Assembly (NCBI GenBank): GCA_030743445.1
Contig: JASLSL010000336.1
Coordinates: 1-15,312, forward strand
Source of the DNA: Alphaproteobacteria bacterium
GTDB lineage: Bacteria > Pseudomonadota > Alphaproteobacteria > UBA8366
Direction: 5' to 3'
DNA: 15,312 nt
Within the stretch, counting starts at the first letter, position 1; each line of letters opens with the position of its first letter. The notes under the pieces were generated by a model. It did not search any database, had not been told where the DNA came from, and saw only the letters and a list, made by a program, of their open reading frames with translations. The position numbers and the translations under genes are program-made. Shown one piece after another: positions 7,040 to 13,978 of this stretch.

Positions 7040-7921
7040 TTAGTCCAAGCCTTCCAGCCACGCCTTGATCGCCTGGCCGATCTCGTCGGGCGAGTCCTCC
7101 TGGATGAAGTGGTGGCCCTTGACCGTGACCTCATGCTGGTTCGCCCACGTGCGGCAGAAGTCGCGGTTGGGGCCGACCAGGATGGCGCCGGGCTCGGCGT
7201 TGACGAACAGTTTCGGCACCTGGCTCGCCGCCAGCCACTCGCCGTAGGCCGCGACGATCTCGACCACGTCGGCCGGCTCGCCATCGAGCGGGATTTCGCG
7301 CGGCCAGGTCAGGGTCGGCCGCCGGCTCTCGCCAGGCTCGAGATAGGGCTCGCGGTAGACCGCCATCTCGTCCTCGGTCAGCCCGCGCAGCACCGCGCCC
7401 GGCAGCAGCCGCTCGACGAAGAAGTTATCGGTCAGCACCATGCCGTCGCCGGACTCCGATCGCATCGCGCCGAACACGTCGCGCAGCGCCTCGGGCCATT
7501 TGTCGAGCGCCATCGGCCGGACGATCGCCTCCATATAGGCAAAACCCTTGACGGCGTCAGGGTGGCGCCGGCCCCAATCGAAGCCGAGTGCCGAGCCCCA
7601 ATCGTGGATCACGAAGGTGACGTTCGCCGCCACGCCCAACTGCGCCAGCAGCGCATCGAGATACTCGCGGTGCTCGACCAGCTTGTAGCGTTCGGGCCCG
7701 CTCTCGGGCAGCTTCGCCGACTCGCCCATGCCGATCAGGTCCGGCGCGATGCAGCGGCCGAGGCCTTCCAAATGCGGAATGATGTTGCGCCAGAGGTAGG
7801 ACGAGGTCGGGTTGCCGTGCAGCAGGACGATCGGGTCGCCCGACCCGGCCTCGACATAGGCCATCTCGAGGCCATTGACCTCTTTGTATTTCTTCTCGTA
7901 GGGCATTTCCGTCGAAACCAT
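7040..7921 (-). CDS. Haloalkane dehalogenase, subfamily II (DhaA/LinB-like)
   Basis: 293 aa from the ATG at 7921 with GGGAG 8 nt upstream; the frame is open 15 codons further but without a better site, and 293-296 aa is the usual length of DhaA/LinB. Alpha/beta-hydrolase that cleaves carbon-halogen bonds in haloalkanes, giving an alcohol and halide through a covalent Asp ester. The full pentad of subfamily II is visible: halide-binding Asn37 (LLHGNPTSSYLW), nucleophile Asp107 and halide-binding Trp108 (VIHDWGSALGF), catalytic Glu131 (AYMEAIVRP) and His271 (VKGHHFIQEDSPDEIG). No signal peptide, so cytoplasmic. It is divergent (80 bp) from the PPOX-fold gene and bounded downstream by repeat copy A. 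No halocarboxylate or alcohol pathway gene lies nearby, so the natural substrate is unknown. Confidence 0.93.
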   Translation of the reverse strand: MVSTEMPYEKKYKEVNGLEMAYVEAGSGDPIVLLHGNPTSSYLWRNIIPHLEGLGRCIAPDLIGMGESAKLPESGPERYKLVEHREYLDALLAQLGVAANVTFVIHDWGSALGFDWGRRHPDAVKGFAYMEAIVRPMALDKWPEALRDVFGAMRSESGDGMVLTDNFFVERLLPGAVLRGLTEDEMAVYREPYLEPGESRRPTLTWPREIPLDGEPADVVEIVAAYGEWLAASQVPKLFVNAEPGAILVGPNRDFCRTWANQHEVTVKGHHFIQEDSPDEIGQAIKAWLEGLD

Positions 7922-8001
7922 GGCTGCGTCTCCCGGTTTGTTCCGCGCCGCCCCCTGCTGTAGCATCCCCGGCCACGTCGGAAAACACGGGAGCGCTCGA
8001 T

Positions 8002-8631
8002 ATGGACGCGAAAACAGGCAAGGAAATCGCCGACCAGGGCGCGTTGCGCGATCTCTACGGCGACGCCATGGGTATCTCGGTCGCCAAGGAGATCGACCGG
8101 CTCGACCACCATTGCCGCGCGATCATCGCAAAGTCGCCGTTCCTCTGCCTCGCCTCGTCGGACGCCGAGGGCAAGGCCGACGTCTCGCCCAAGGGCGACG
8201 CGCCGGGCTTCGTGCGGGTGCTCGACGACCACCACATTCTGATTCCGGACCGGCCCGGCAACAACCGGCTCGATACCATGGAGAACATCCTGCAGAACCC
8301 GGAGGTCGCGACGATCTTCTTTATCCCCGGCATGAAAGAGACGTTGCGCATCAACGGCCGGGCGCGGATCGTGACCGACGCAGAAGTCCTGGAAGACTTC
8401 GAGGTCAACGGCAAGCTGCCGAAGACGGCGCTGCTGATCGAGGTTCGCGAGGTCTTCACCCACTGCGCTAAGGCGCTGGCGCGCAGCCGGCTCTGGGACG
8501 ACGACTACAAGATCGACCGCAACGAGCTGCCGAGCCTCGCCGAGATCCTCGCCGACCACGCCGACGACGGCAGCTCGGTCGAGGACATCGCGGCAAAGAT
8601 CGAGCACAGCCGCAAGACCCGCATGTATTAA
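8002..8631 (+). CDS. Pyridoxamine 5'-phosphate oxidase-related FMN-binding protein (DR_2398/MSMEG_1061-type)
   Basis: 209 aa, split-barrel flavin-binding fold. After an N-terminal helix (LRDLYGDAMGISVAKEIDRLDHHCR) comes the barrel: SPFLCLASSDAEGKADVSPKGDAPGFVRVLDDHHILIPDRPGNNRLDTMENILQNPEV, where residues about 45-100 hold the FMN phosphate-binding strand and the loop PGNNRLDT typical of the PPOX class. The strand IFFIPGMKETLRINGRARI follows, and a C-terminal helical tail ends in RKTRMY. Members of this DR_2398-like family are annotated as probable FMN-dependent enzymes of unknown reaction; the substrate is not known. ATG at 8002 with GGGAG 9 nt upstream. It is divergent from the haloalkane dehalogenase and followed five bases after its stop by repeat copy B. 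A functional link with the dehalogenase is possible through the shared divergent region but not shown. Confidence 0.88.
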   Translation: MDAKTGKEIADQGALRDLYGDAMGISVAKEIDRLDHHCRAIIAKSPFLCLASSDAEGKADVSPKGDAPGFVRVLDDHHILIPDRPGNNRLDTMENILQNPEVATIFFIPGMKETLRINGRARIVTDAEVLEDFEVNGKLPKTALLIEVREVFTHCAKALARSRLWDDDYKIDRNELPSLAEILADHADDGSSVEDIAAKIEHSRKTRMY

Positions 8632-8636
8632 AATTA

Positions 8637-8790
8637 AGGCCCCTCACCCTCCCACCGCTTCGCGGCGGGCCCCTCCCTCTCCCGTTATCACGGGAGAGGG
8701 GTTTGAGATCGCGCCAGTTAACCCTCTCCCATGAAGTGGGAGAGGGAGGGACCCGATCGAACGAAGTGAGATTGGGAGGGTGAGGGGCCT
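8637..8790. repeat. Inverted-repeat element, copy B (154 bp)
   Basis: The ends are perfect 18-bp inverted repeats: AGGCCCCTCACCCTCCCA (8637-8654) and its complement (8773-8790). Internal hairpins include CTCTCCCGTTATCACGGGAGAG (8677-8698 region) and CCCTCTCCC ATGAAGT GGGAGAGGG (about 8722-8746). It fills the gap between two convergent genes, the PPOX-fold gene and purC; its last base is the first base of the purC stop codon on the minus strand. Nearly the same outer sequence as copy A. No ORF and no target duplication are visible. It probably works as a bidirectional terminator or mRNA 3'-end structure. Confidence 0.88.
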
Positions 8791-9797
8791 CAGTCGCCAA
8801 AATATTCGGGGAAGGCCCGGGCGAGGTTGTCGCGCACCCGCTCGCGCACCGACACGCCCGCCGCGGGGGCCTGGAATTTCCGCCCCGTTGCCTGCTCGAA
8901 GAGCGTGACGTATTTGGCGCTGAACTCGATCAGGGTCGCGGCCGGGATCTCGGGGATGGGATCGTTGTAGGGGTCGCAGCGCTCCGCGATCCAGAGCCGC
9001 AGGAATTCCTTGTCGAGGCTCTCGGGCTCACTTCCGGCCGCCAGCCGCTCGTCGTAGCTCGCGGCCACCCAATAGCGGCTCGAATCCGGCGTGTGGACCT
9101 CGTCCGCCAGCGTGATGCGGCCATCGCCGTCGACCCCGAACTCGTACTTGGTGTCGACCAGGATCAACCCGTTGGCCGCCGCGATCTCGCGCCCGCGGGC
9201 GAAGAGCGCGAGGCTCAATTCCGCCAGCTCGTCCCACTGCGTCTGGGCGACCAGATTCCGCTCGACAATCTCGGCCGCGGTGACCGGGGCGTCGTGGGCG
9301 CCGACCTCGGCCTTGGTGGTTGGCGTGATTATCGTTTCCGGCAGCTTCTGGTTTTTCTCAAGGCCATCCGGGAATTCGAGGCCATAGAGCACCCGCTCGC
9401 CGCGCTCGTACATCGGCCAGATGCTGGTCTCGGTCGAGCCGGTGATGTAGTCGCGCACCACCATCTCGATCGGCAACATCTCGAGCCGCCGGCCGACGAT
9501 CACGTTCGGGTCGGGAAAATCCACCACGTGGTTGGGACAGATATCCGCCGTCTTCTCGAACCAGAATTGGGCCGTCTGGTTCAGCACCTGGCCCTTGAAG
9601 GGCACTGCCGCCAGGACCTCGTCGAAGGCCGACTGCCGGTCGGTCGCGACCATGATGCGGCGGCCGTCCAGCAGGTCGTACATATCGCGCACCTTGCCGC
9701 GGCTGAAGTTCGGCAGTTCGGGGAATTCGGCGTCGGTCAGGCAGGCGGCGAGCAGCCGCTCGGCGTCGGGATCGGGAATGGGTTGTGCTCCGTCCAT
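8790..9797 (-). CDS. purC: Phosphoribosylaminoimidazole-succinocarboxamide synthase (SAICAR synthase)
   Basis: 335 aa. It joins CAIR and aspartate with ATP to give SAICAR in de novo purine synthesis, in the cytoplasm. Motifs in order: GKVRDMYDLLDG (34-45), the nucleotide-binding glycine-rich strand; TDRQSAFDEV; VVRDYITGST; KLPETIITPTTKAEVGAHDAPVT (about 150-173); LVDTKYEFGVDGDG; LADEVHTPDSSRYW; and DKEFLRLWI. The length is well above the roughly 240 aa of the E. coli enzyme and fits the longer form with a C-terminal extension, as in yeast Ade1 and many Alphaproteobacteria. The ATG at 9797 has only a distant AAAGAG. It is a single-gene unit: the next gene upstream is 90 bp away and the stop codon abuts repeat copy B. 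No other purine gene is in the window. Confidence 0.96.
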   Translation of the reverse strand: MDGAQPIPDPDAERLLAACLTDAEFPELPNFSRGKVRDMYDLLDGRRIMVATDRQSAFDEVLAAVPFKGQVLNQTAQFWFEKTADICPNHVVDFPDPNVIVGRRLEMLPIEMVVRDYITGSTETSIWPMYERGERVLYGLEFPDGLEKNQKLPETIITPTTKAEVGAHDAPVTAAEIVERNLVAQTQWDELAELSLALFARGREIAAANGLILVDTKYEFGVDGDGRITLADEVHTPDSSRYWVAASYDERLAAGSEPESLDKEFLRLWIAERCDPYNDPIPEIPAATLIEFSAKYVTLFEQATGRKFQAPAAGVSVRERVRDNLARAFPEYFGD

Positions 9798-9861
9798 GGC
9801 ATCGGGTGCTCTTTCAACGGGAAACCGGAAATCTTATCCGAGTGGGCGGCGGTGGCAAGCG

Positions 9862-9886
9862 GCGCCCGCGAAGCCTTGGTGGGCGC
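9862..9886 (-). terminator. GC hairpin after the isochorismatase-family gene
   Basis: GCGCCC (9862-9867) pairs with GGGCGC (9881-9886) around a 13-base loop, beginning one base after the stop codon of the minus-strand hydrolase gene. It lacks a T-run, so it is a weak terminator candidate. Confidence 0.3.
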
Positions 9887-9887
9887 G

Positions 9888-10580
9888 TTATTCCGCCGCC
9901 TGGGTCTTGCCGTAGCGGGTCTCGAGTTCGCGAATCACGTCGGCCAGCGGCTCCACGTCGGCGGCCTTCATGTCCATGTCGAACAGGTTCGCCCTGTGCG
10001 CGCTGGCGCTGCGGTCGCCGACCGCTTCCTCGGGAATGACGACCCGGAAATTGTGCGAGAAGGCGTCGACCACCGAGGCGCGGATGCAGCCGCTGGTCGA
10101 GACCCCGACCGCGACCACGGTATCGACCCCGTCGTAGCGCAACCAGGACTCGAGCGGCGTCTCGAAGAACGCCGAGGGCTTGTTCTTGTAGACCACGATT
10201 TCGGTCTCCAAGGGCGCGTAGGAATCGGGCCATTCGTCGGCGCGCGGGTCCTCGCTGTAGATGAACTCCCCTGTGTTGCCGAGCTTCAGGTTCCAGATGC
10301 CGCGCTGGACCGGATGGCGGCGGTCGTCGCGCCGGCTGTAATAGACCGGCAGGCCGAGATCGCGGAAGCACTTGGTGATATGGGTCAGCGCCTCGATCAA
10401 CTCGGGCATCTCGGCGCCGCATTGCGGGAATTCGGGATCGACGAACATCCGCGTGGTGTCGATGTTGAGGAGCGCCGGCCGCTCGCCCCAGCCGATCTTG
10501 CGGCCGAAGGCGCCCTTGGCGTAGGCCGCGATCTCGTCGTCGGGAATATATCCCTTCCATTTCTCCAGCTTGTCGGTCAC
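9888..10580 (-). CDS. Isochorismatase-family cysteine hydrolase (N-carbamoylsarcosine amidase-like)
   Basis: 230 aa from a GTG at 10580 with GGGAG about 8 nt upstream. Rossmann-like cysteine hydrolase. The catalytic triad of the family is visible: Asp41 (LLNIDTTRMF), Lys132 (VVYKNKPSAFFET) and Cys165 (VGVSTSGCIRASVVDAF). The last motif, with STSGC and RASVVDAF, resembles N-carbamoylsarcosine amidase and maleamate amidohydrolase more than true isochorismatases, which have Asp at the nucleophile position. The N-terminal 30 residues (EKWKGYIPDDEIAAYAKGAFGRKIGWG) are also shared with that amidase group. Likely reaction: hydrolysis of a small amide or carbamoyl compound to acid and ammonia. Cytoplasmic. 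It is divergent from the MetX-like gene; the 103-bp gap holds a palindrome. The exact substrate is unknown. Confidence 0.88.
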   Translation of the reverse strand: MTDKLEKWKGYIPDDEIAAYAKGAFGRKIGWGERPALLNIDTTRMFVDPEFPQCGAEMPELIEALTHITKCFRDLGLPVYYSRRDDRRHPVQRGIWNLKLGNTGEFIYSEDPRADEWPDSYAPLETEIVVYKNKPSAFFETPLESWLRYDGVDTVVAVGVSTSGCIRASVVDAFSHNFRVVIPEEAVGDRSASAHRANLFDMDMKAADVEPLADVIRELETRYGKTQAAE

Positions 10581-10619
10581 CGTGCGTCTCCCTGCGGGTC
10601 CAAGTGCGACAAAAGAATA

Positions 10620-10647
10620 CTACAGCGAAGCGCGGGATTCGCGGTAG
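10620..10647. promoter_or_regulatory. Imperfect palindrome in the divergent region (candidate operator)
   Basis: CTAC-A-GCGAA and TTCGC-G-GTAG pair with one mismatch around an 8-base centre. It lies in the middle of the 103-bp gap between the divergent hydrolase and MetX-like genes, where an operator controlling both would sit. No regulator gene is adjacent. Confidence 0.35.
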
Positions 10648-10683
10648 TGAAGATAAAACGACCGAAACGGGGAGCCCGAAACG

Positions 10684-11718
10684 ATGACCGAAGCGACGGC
10701 GGCGACCTTCACGGCGAAATCCTTCGCGCTCGAGTGCGGCGCGACGTTACCCGAGATGACCCTCGCCTACGAGACCTACGGCGGGCTCGACGACGACAAG
10801 GGCAACGCGATCCTGCTGCTGCACGGCTACACCAGCAGCCAACACGCCGCCGGCACGGCGCAAGATCCCGGCTGGTTCGACGGACTGGTCGGCCCGGGCA
10901 AGACGATCGACACCGACCGCTATTTCGTGATCTGCCCCAACAACCCGGGCTCGTGCCACGGCTCGACCGGGCCGAACCGCATCGACCCGGCGACCGGCGG
11001 CGAGTACGGCCCCGACTTCCCCGACATCTCGTGCCCCGACATGGCGGCGGCGCAGAAGCTGATGGTCGAGGATTTCGGCATCGAGCGGCTCGCCGCGGTG
11101 ATCGGCTATTCCTACGGCGGCTACCTGACTTACCAATGGGCGGTCATGTATCCGGACGCGATGCGCGCACTGGTGCCGGTCGCGACCGCGATCAAGGGTC
11201 GCGGCGACCCCTCGATGGTGCAGGACCTGGTCGACCGCTTCGCCGCGGCACCGGGCTGGAACGGCGGGCGCTGGTATGGAAACGGCGAAGGCATTCTCGA
11301 CGCGCTGATCGAATGGCGGATGACGACCCTGCTGAGCTACAACGTCGACGACGAGCTGCGCGCCCAGGATCTCGACGAGGCGGCGGTCGAAGCCGGCGTG
11401 CGCGAGCGGGCCACCGACTGGGCCCGGAATTTCGATCCCAATTCGCTGGTCGTGTTGCGCCGCGCGGCGATCCGCTTCGATGCCGAGAAGGATGCCGGGA
11501 ACATAAAGGCGCCGGTGCTCTACGTGCTGGCCACCACCGACAAGCTGTTCGGGCCCGAGCGCGGCCCCGCAACTGTCGAGATGCTGCGCGGCCTCGGCGT
11601 CGAGGCCGACTATTTCGAGCTCGCAAGCGACTATGGCCACCGCGCGCCGGCGGTCGACTGGGCCAAGTGGGCCCCGGCGCTAGGCGCGTTCCTCGACGCC
11701 CATTGTGGCGTAAACTGA
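10684..11718 (+). CDS. MetX-like alpha/beta-fold hydrolase or acyltransferase
   Basis: 344 aa. It resembles the homoserine O-acetyltransferase (MetX) family over its full length: LAYETYGGLDDDKGNAILLLHG near the N-terminus, then CPNNPGSCHGSTGPNRIDP (about 84-102), where MetX has its NxxGSxxGSxGP loop. The nucleophile elbow is GYSYGG with Ser143, the acid is Asp286 (TTDKLFGPE) and the base is His319 (SDYGHRAP). MetX normally has GGSMGG and SxxGHDAF, so two key loops differ. It probably hydrolyses or transfers an acyl group on another substrate rather than on homoserine. No methionine gene is near. The ATG at 10684 has GGGGAG 10 nt upstream. 63 bp after its stop begins the GGT-like gene on the same strand, so the two may be co-transcribed. 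Confidence 0.85.
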   Translation: MTEATAATFTAKSFALECGATLPEMTLAYETYGGLDDDKGNAILLLHGYTSSQHAAGTAQDPGWFDGLVGPGKTIDTDRYFVICPNNPGSCHGSTGPNRIDPATGGEYGPDFPDISCPDMAAAQKLMVEDFGIERLAAVIGYSYGGYLTYQWAVMYPDAMRALVPVATAIKGRGDPSMVQDLVDRFAAAPGWNGGRWYGNGEGILDALIEWRMTTLLSYNVDDELRAQDLDEAAVEAGVRERATDWARNFDPNSLVVLRRAAIRFDAEKDAGNIKAPVLYVLATTDKLFGPERGPATVEMLRGLGVEADYFELASDYGHRAPAVDWAKWAPALGAFLDAHCGVN

Positions 11719-11724
11719 CGACGC

Positions 11725-11763
11725 CAATCACGGATTGCGTCAATCACGGATTGCGTCAATCAC
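11725..11763. repeat. Short tandem repeat, 16-bp unit, 2.4 copies
   Basis: CAATCACGGATTGCGT at 11725-11740 is repeated exactly at 11741-11756, and a third copy starts at 11757 (CAATCAC). Each unit holds the inverted repeat CAATC-ACG-GATTG. It fills most of the 63-bp gap between the MetX-like and GGT-like genes, just before the GGT start at 11782. It could be an operator array or simple slippage. Confidence 0.85.
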
Positions 11764-11781
11764 CAATCGGGAGAGCAAACC

Positions 11782-13389
11782 ATGACCCACGGCATGATCG
11801 TGGCCCCCCAGCCGGAAGCGGTCGAGGCCGGCGCCATCACCCTCCGCGACGGCGGCAACGCGGTCGACGCGGCGATCGCCTGCGCCTTGGTGCAGACCGC
11901 CGTCGACCCGATGATGTGCGGCATCGCCGGGTTCGGCAGCATGCACCTCTACCTGCCGGGAAAGGGCCTGCACGGGCTGATCGACTTCCACACCAAGGCG
12001 CCCGCGGCGGTCACCGTGGACATGTGGGAGGATCTGATCGAGGGCGAGTGCCGCGACGGTTTCGGGTTCATTCTCAAGGGCCGGCCGAACGAAATGGGCT
12101 ACCAGTCGATCATGATCCCGGGCAGCATCAAGGCCTACCACGAGGCGGTCACCGAATACGGCACGATGGATTGGAAGGACGTCGTCCAGCCGGCGATCGA
12201 GTACGCCCGCGAAGGTTTCACCGTGCGCCCGCACGTCGACGAGTTCTGGAGTGCCGCCAACGTAATGGGCCGGGTCTCAACCGCCGAGAAGCTCAAGGCT
12301 TGCGCCGCCACGAAACGCATCTACACCAACGGCGGCGGCGAGTTCCACGGCGTCGGCGAGCGGATCGCCAATCCCGACATGGTGCGCTCGCTGGAGCGAG
12401 TGCGGGACGGCGGCGCCGACGCTTTCTATAGCGGCGAGTTGGCCGACGACATCGTCGCCGACATGGAGGCCAATGGCGCGCTGCTGTCGCGCGAGGACCT
12501 GGCCGGCTACCGCACCCAGCGGCCCGACCCGATCTGGGGCGAATATCGCGGCCACCGGGTCGCCGGCAACCCGCCGCCCGGCGGCGGCGTCATGGTGATC
12601 GAGATGCTCCACATCCTGGAGAATTTCGACCTCGCCGCGATGGGCCACAATTCGCCGGACTACATCGCCACCGTTGCGGAAGCCATGAAATACGCCACCA
12701 TCGACAAGGACACCCGGGTCGGCGACCCGGACTTCTTCGACGTGCCGATGGACGAGCTGTTGAGCAAGGATTATGCGGCCGGGCTCGCGGACCGCATCAA
12801 GAGTGGCGAGCAAGCCCATGTCGAGCGCCTCGGCGAGCCCGAGGAATCGAAGGATACGACCCACCTCTGCGTCGCCGACGAGGCCGGCAACGTGGTCACC
12901 ATGACCCACTCGCTCGGCATGCCGTCCGGCGTGATCACCGAGGGGCTGGGGTTCATGTACAACGGCTGCATGGGCGCCTTCGACCCGCGGCCGGGCCGCG
13001 CCGCCTCGATCGCGCCGGGCAAGGGACGGTTCACAGCGATGGCGCCGACCATCGTCTTCAAGGGCGACGAGCCTTATGTCGTGATCGGCGCGCCGGGCGG
13101 GACCTTCATCACCATGGGGGTGCTACAGGGAATTTTGAACGTGCTCGACTTCGGCATGACCATGGCCGAGGCGGTCGCGGCCCCCCGTTTCACCGCCAAC
13201 AGCGACACGATCGACGTCAGTAACCGGATTCCGCGCTTCGTGACGAACGAACTCGAGGACCGCGGCTATCCGATCCAGCGCAGCCCGTTCTCTTACGTCT
13301 TCGCCGGGGTGCACGGGATCGAGATCGACGACGGCACATGGACCGGCGGCGCCGATCCGGGCCGCGACGGCATGGCGCTCAGGGTCTAG
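11782..13389 (+). CDS. Gamma-glutamyltransferase-like Ntn hydrolase, no signal peptide
   Basis: 535 aa. Family signs: VEAGAITLRDGGNAVDAAIACALVQ (14-38), the PGGGV segment near 270, and the self-cleavage site before Thr359 in KDTTHLCVADEAGNVV, which would make Thr359 the N-terminal nucleophile of a 177-residue small subunit. Gly439-Gly440 (APGGTF) keeps the oxyanion pair. Several residues that bind the gamma-glutamyl group in E. coli GGT are changed: Arg of FRExAP is His70 (DFHTKAP), Asn411 is Gly379, Asp of MDDF is Gly398, and the Ser-Ser pair is Thr418-Ala419. There is no signal peptide, so it is probably cytoplasmic, unlike classical periplasmic GGT. It is probably an amidase on a different substrate. 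GGGAG precedes the ATG at 11782. Possibly in an operon with the MetX-like gene. Confidence 0.88.
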   Translation: MTHGMIVAPQPEAVEAGAITLRDGGNAVDAAIACALVQTAVDPMMCGIAGFGSMHLYLPGKGLHGLIDFHTKAPAAVTVDMWEDLIEGECRDGFGFILKGRPNEMGYQSIMIPGSIKAYHEAVTEYGTMDWKDVVQPAIEYAREGFTVRPHVDEFWSAANVMGRVSTAEKLKACAATKRIYTNGGGEFHGVGERIANPDMVRSLERVRDGGADAFYSGELADDIVADMEANGALLSREDLAGYRTQRPDPIWGEYRGHRVAGNPPPGGGVMVIEMLHILENFDLAAMGHNSPDYIATVAEAMKYATIDKDTRVGDPDFFDVPMDELLSKDYAAGLADRIKSGEQAHVERLGEPEESKDTTHLCVADEAGNVVTMTHSLGMPSGVITEGLGFMYNGCMGAFDPRPGRAASIAPGKGRFTAMAPTIVFKGDEPYVVIGAPGGTFITMGVLQGILNVLDFGMTMAEAVAAPRFTANSDTIDVSNRIPRFVTNELEDRGYPIQRSPFSYVFAGVHGIEIDDGTWTGGADPGRDGMALRV

Positions 13390-13405
13390 CCGGTCGAAGC
13401 GGACG

Positions 13406-13666
13406 CTAGCCGAGCATCTGCGAAACGTTGATGCCGAACCAGCGGACGACGAGCCACATGGCGACGCAGGCCGCCATCAGGCCGCCCGCGACCAAGACGA
13501 ACTTGCGCCGCGCGGCGCGCCGTGCCGCCGCCTCTCGCTCGGCAAGGACGCGCTTGCGGACGATCGTCTGGCGCCGTTCGAGCTTGGCGTCGATCTGCCG
13601 CTGCTTCCTTTCGCGCGCCGGCGACAGCATCCGCTGTCCCGTCGCAATGTGAGTATCGATAGTCAT
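13406..13666 (-). CDS. Small hypothetical protein with one C-terminal transmembrane segment
   Basis: 86 aa, not recognised. The N-terminal 55 residues are strongly basic and helical (ARERKQRQIDAKLERRQTIV, then alternating Arg, Ala and Glu up to AARRAARRKF). A single hydrophobic helix follows (about 56-79, FVLVAGGLMAACVAMWLVVRWFG), and a short tail ends in NVSQMLG. The positive-inside rule places the basic part in the cytoplasm. It is convergent with the GGT-like gene (16 bp). The ATG at 13666 has only a weak AGGGG at a long distance. Upstream is an AT-rich gap with a strong minus-strand terminator at 13747-13773, so its promoter must lie downstream of that, within about 80 bp. Coding status is supported by a clean TM segment and the tight fit between genes, not by homology. 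Confidence 0.6.
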   Translation of the reverse strand: MTIDTHIATGQRMLSPARERKQRQIDAKLERRQTIVRKRVLAEREAAARRAARRKFVLVAGGLMAACVAMWLVVRWFGINVSQMLG

Positions 13667-13720
13667 TTGGCAATAGCCCCTATTTGAACATCGAACACAG
13701 CAAGTACTGCGCTAACATTC

Positions 13721-13744
13721 GGGGAAAAAGCCCACCTTTTCCCC
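13721..13744. other. Perfect 8-bp inverted repeat
   Basis: GGGGAAAA (13721-13728) and TTTTCCCC (13737-13744) flank an 8-base centre. It lies next to the terminator hairpin and upstream of the small membrane protein gene; it could be an operator or an RNA hairpin. Confidence 0.5.
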
Positions 13745-13746
13745 AC

Positions 13747-13773
13747 AAAAAAATAGACGGACTCCCGTCTATT
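13747..13773 (-). terminator. Strong intrinsic terminator on the minus strand
   Basis: On the minus strand AATAGACGG, loop GAGT, then CCGTCTATT forms a perfect 9-bp stem directly followed by a T-run of seven (two shared with the stem). This is the best terminator in the window. It stops transcription running leftward, yet no minus-strand gene is evident within the 1.1 kb to its right before the aldolase gene. Confidence 0.75.
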
Positions 13774-13918
13774 CGTTTCTTGATGCTTGCCGGAAATCGG
13801 CTAGCTCTCCCATATATTGAAATTATACTACCATATAAACGATTAATATTCCACAAGTTTATTGCAGTACATGGTTAGTCTTTCTGAAGTCTTGGTTGCC
13901 TCTATTTTCACATGGTTC

Positions 13919-13938
13919 CGGCTTGCGAAGCCGATTTT
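13919..13938 (+). terminator. Possible plus-strand hairpin with short T-run (attenuator or terminator)
   Basis: CGGCTT-GCG-AAGCCG (13919-13933) then ATTTT. It sits 46 bp before the formamidase-like ATG, in the expected 5' leader, so it could attenuate that gene; the T-run is short. Confidence 0.35.
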
Positions 13939-13971
13939 CCGCGGCTAAGCATGGGGGCAAGAGCCGAAACC

Positions 13972-13978
13972 GGGAGGG
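13972..13978 (+). promoter_or_regulatory. Ribosome binding site fixing the formamidase-like start
   Basis: GGGAGGG lies 5 nt before the ATG at 13984. The frame is open back to an ATG at 13912, but that start lacks a site and would run through the hairpin region. Confidence 0.65.

Noticed and set aside
10684..11718. metX (homoserine O-acetyltransferase) as a named gene
   Set aside because: The nucleophile elbow GYSYGG and base loop SDYGHRAP differ from true MetX, and no methionine gene is near, so only MetX-like is claimed.
9093..12431. Very long 1112-codon plus-strand open frame
   Set aside because: It crosses purC, the amidase-like gene, the MetX-like gene and part of the GGT-like gene in non-coding frames. 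Low-complexity translation; the other frames carry full catalytic motifs.
13684..13878. 64-codon ORF in the AT-rich gap
   Set aside because: It runs through both hairpins and the terminator, has no ribosome binding site and its product shows no domain or signal; chance ORF in AT-rich DNA.
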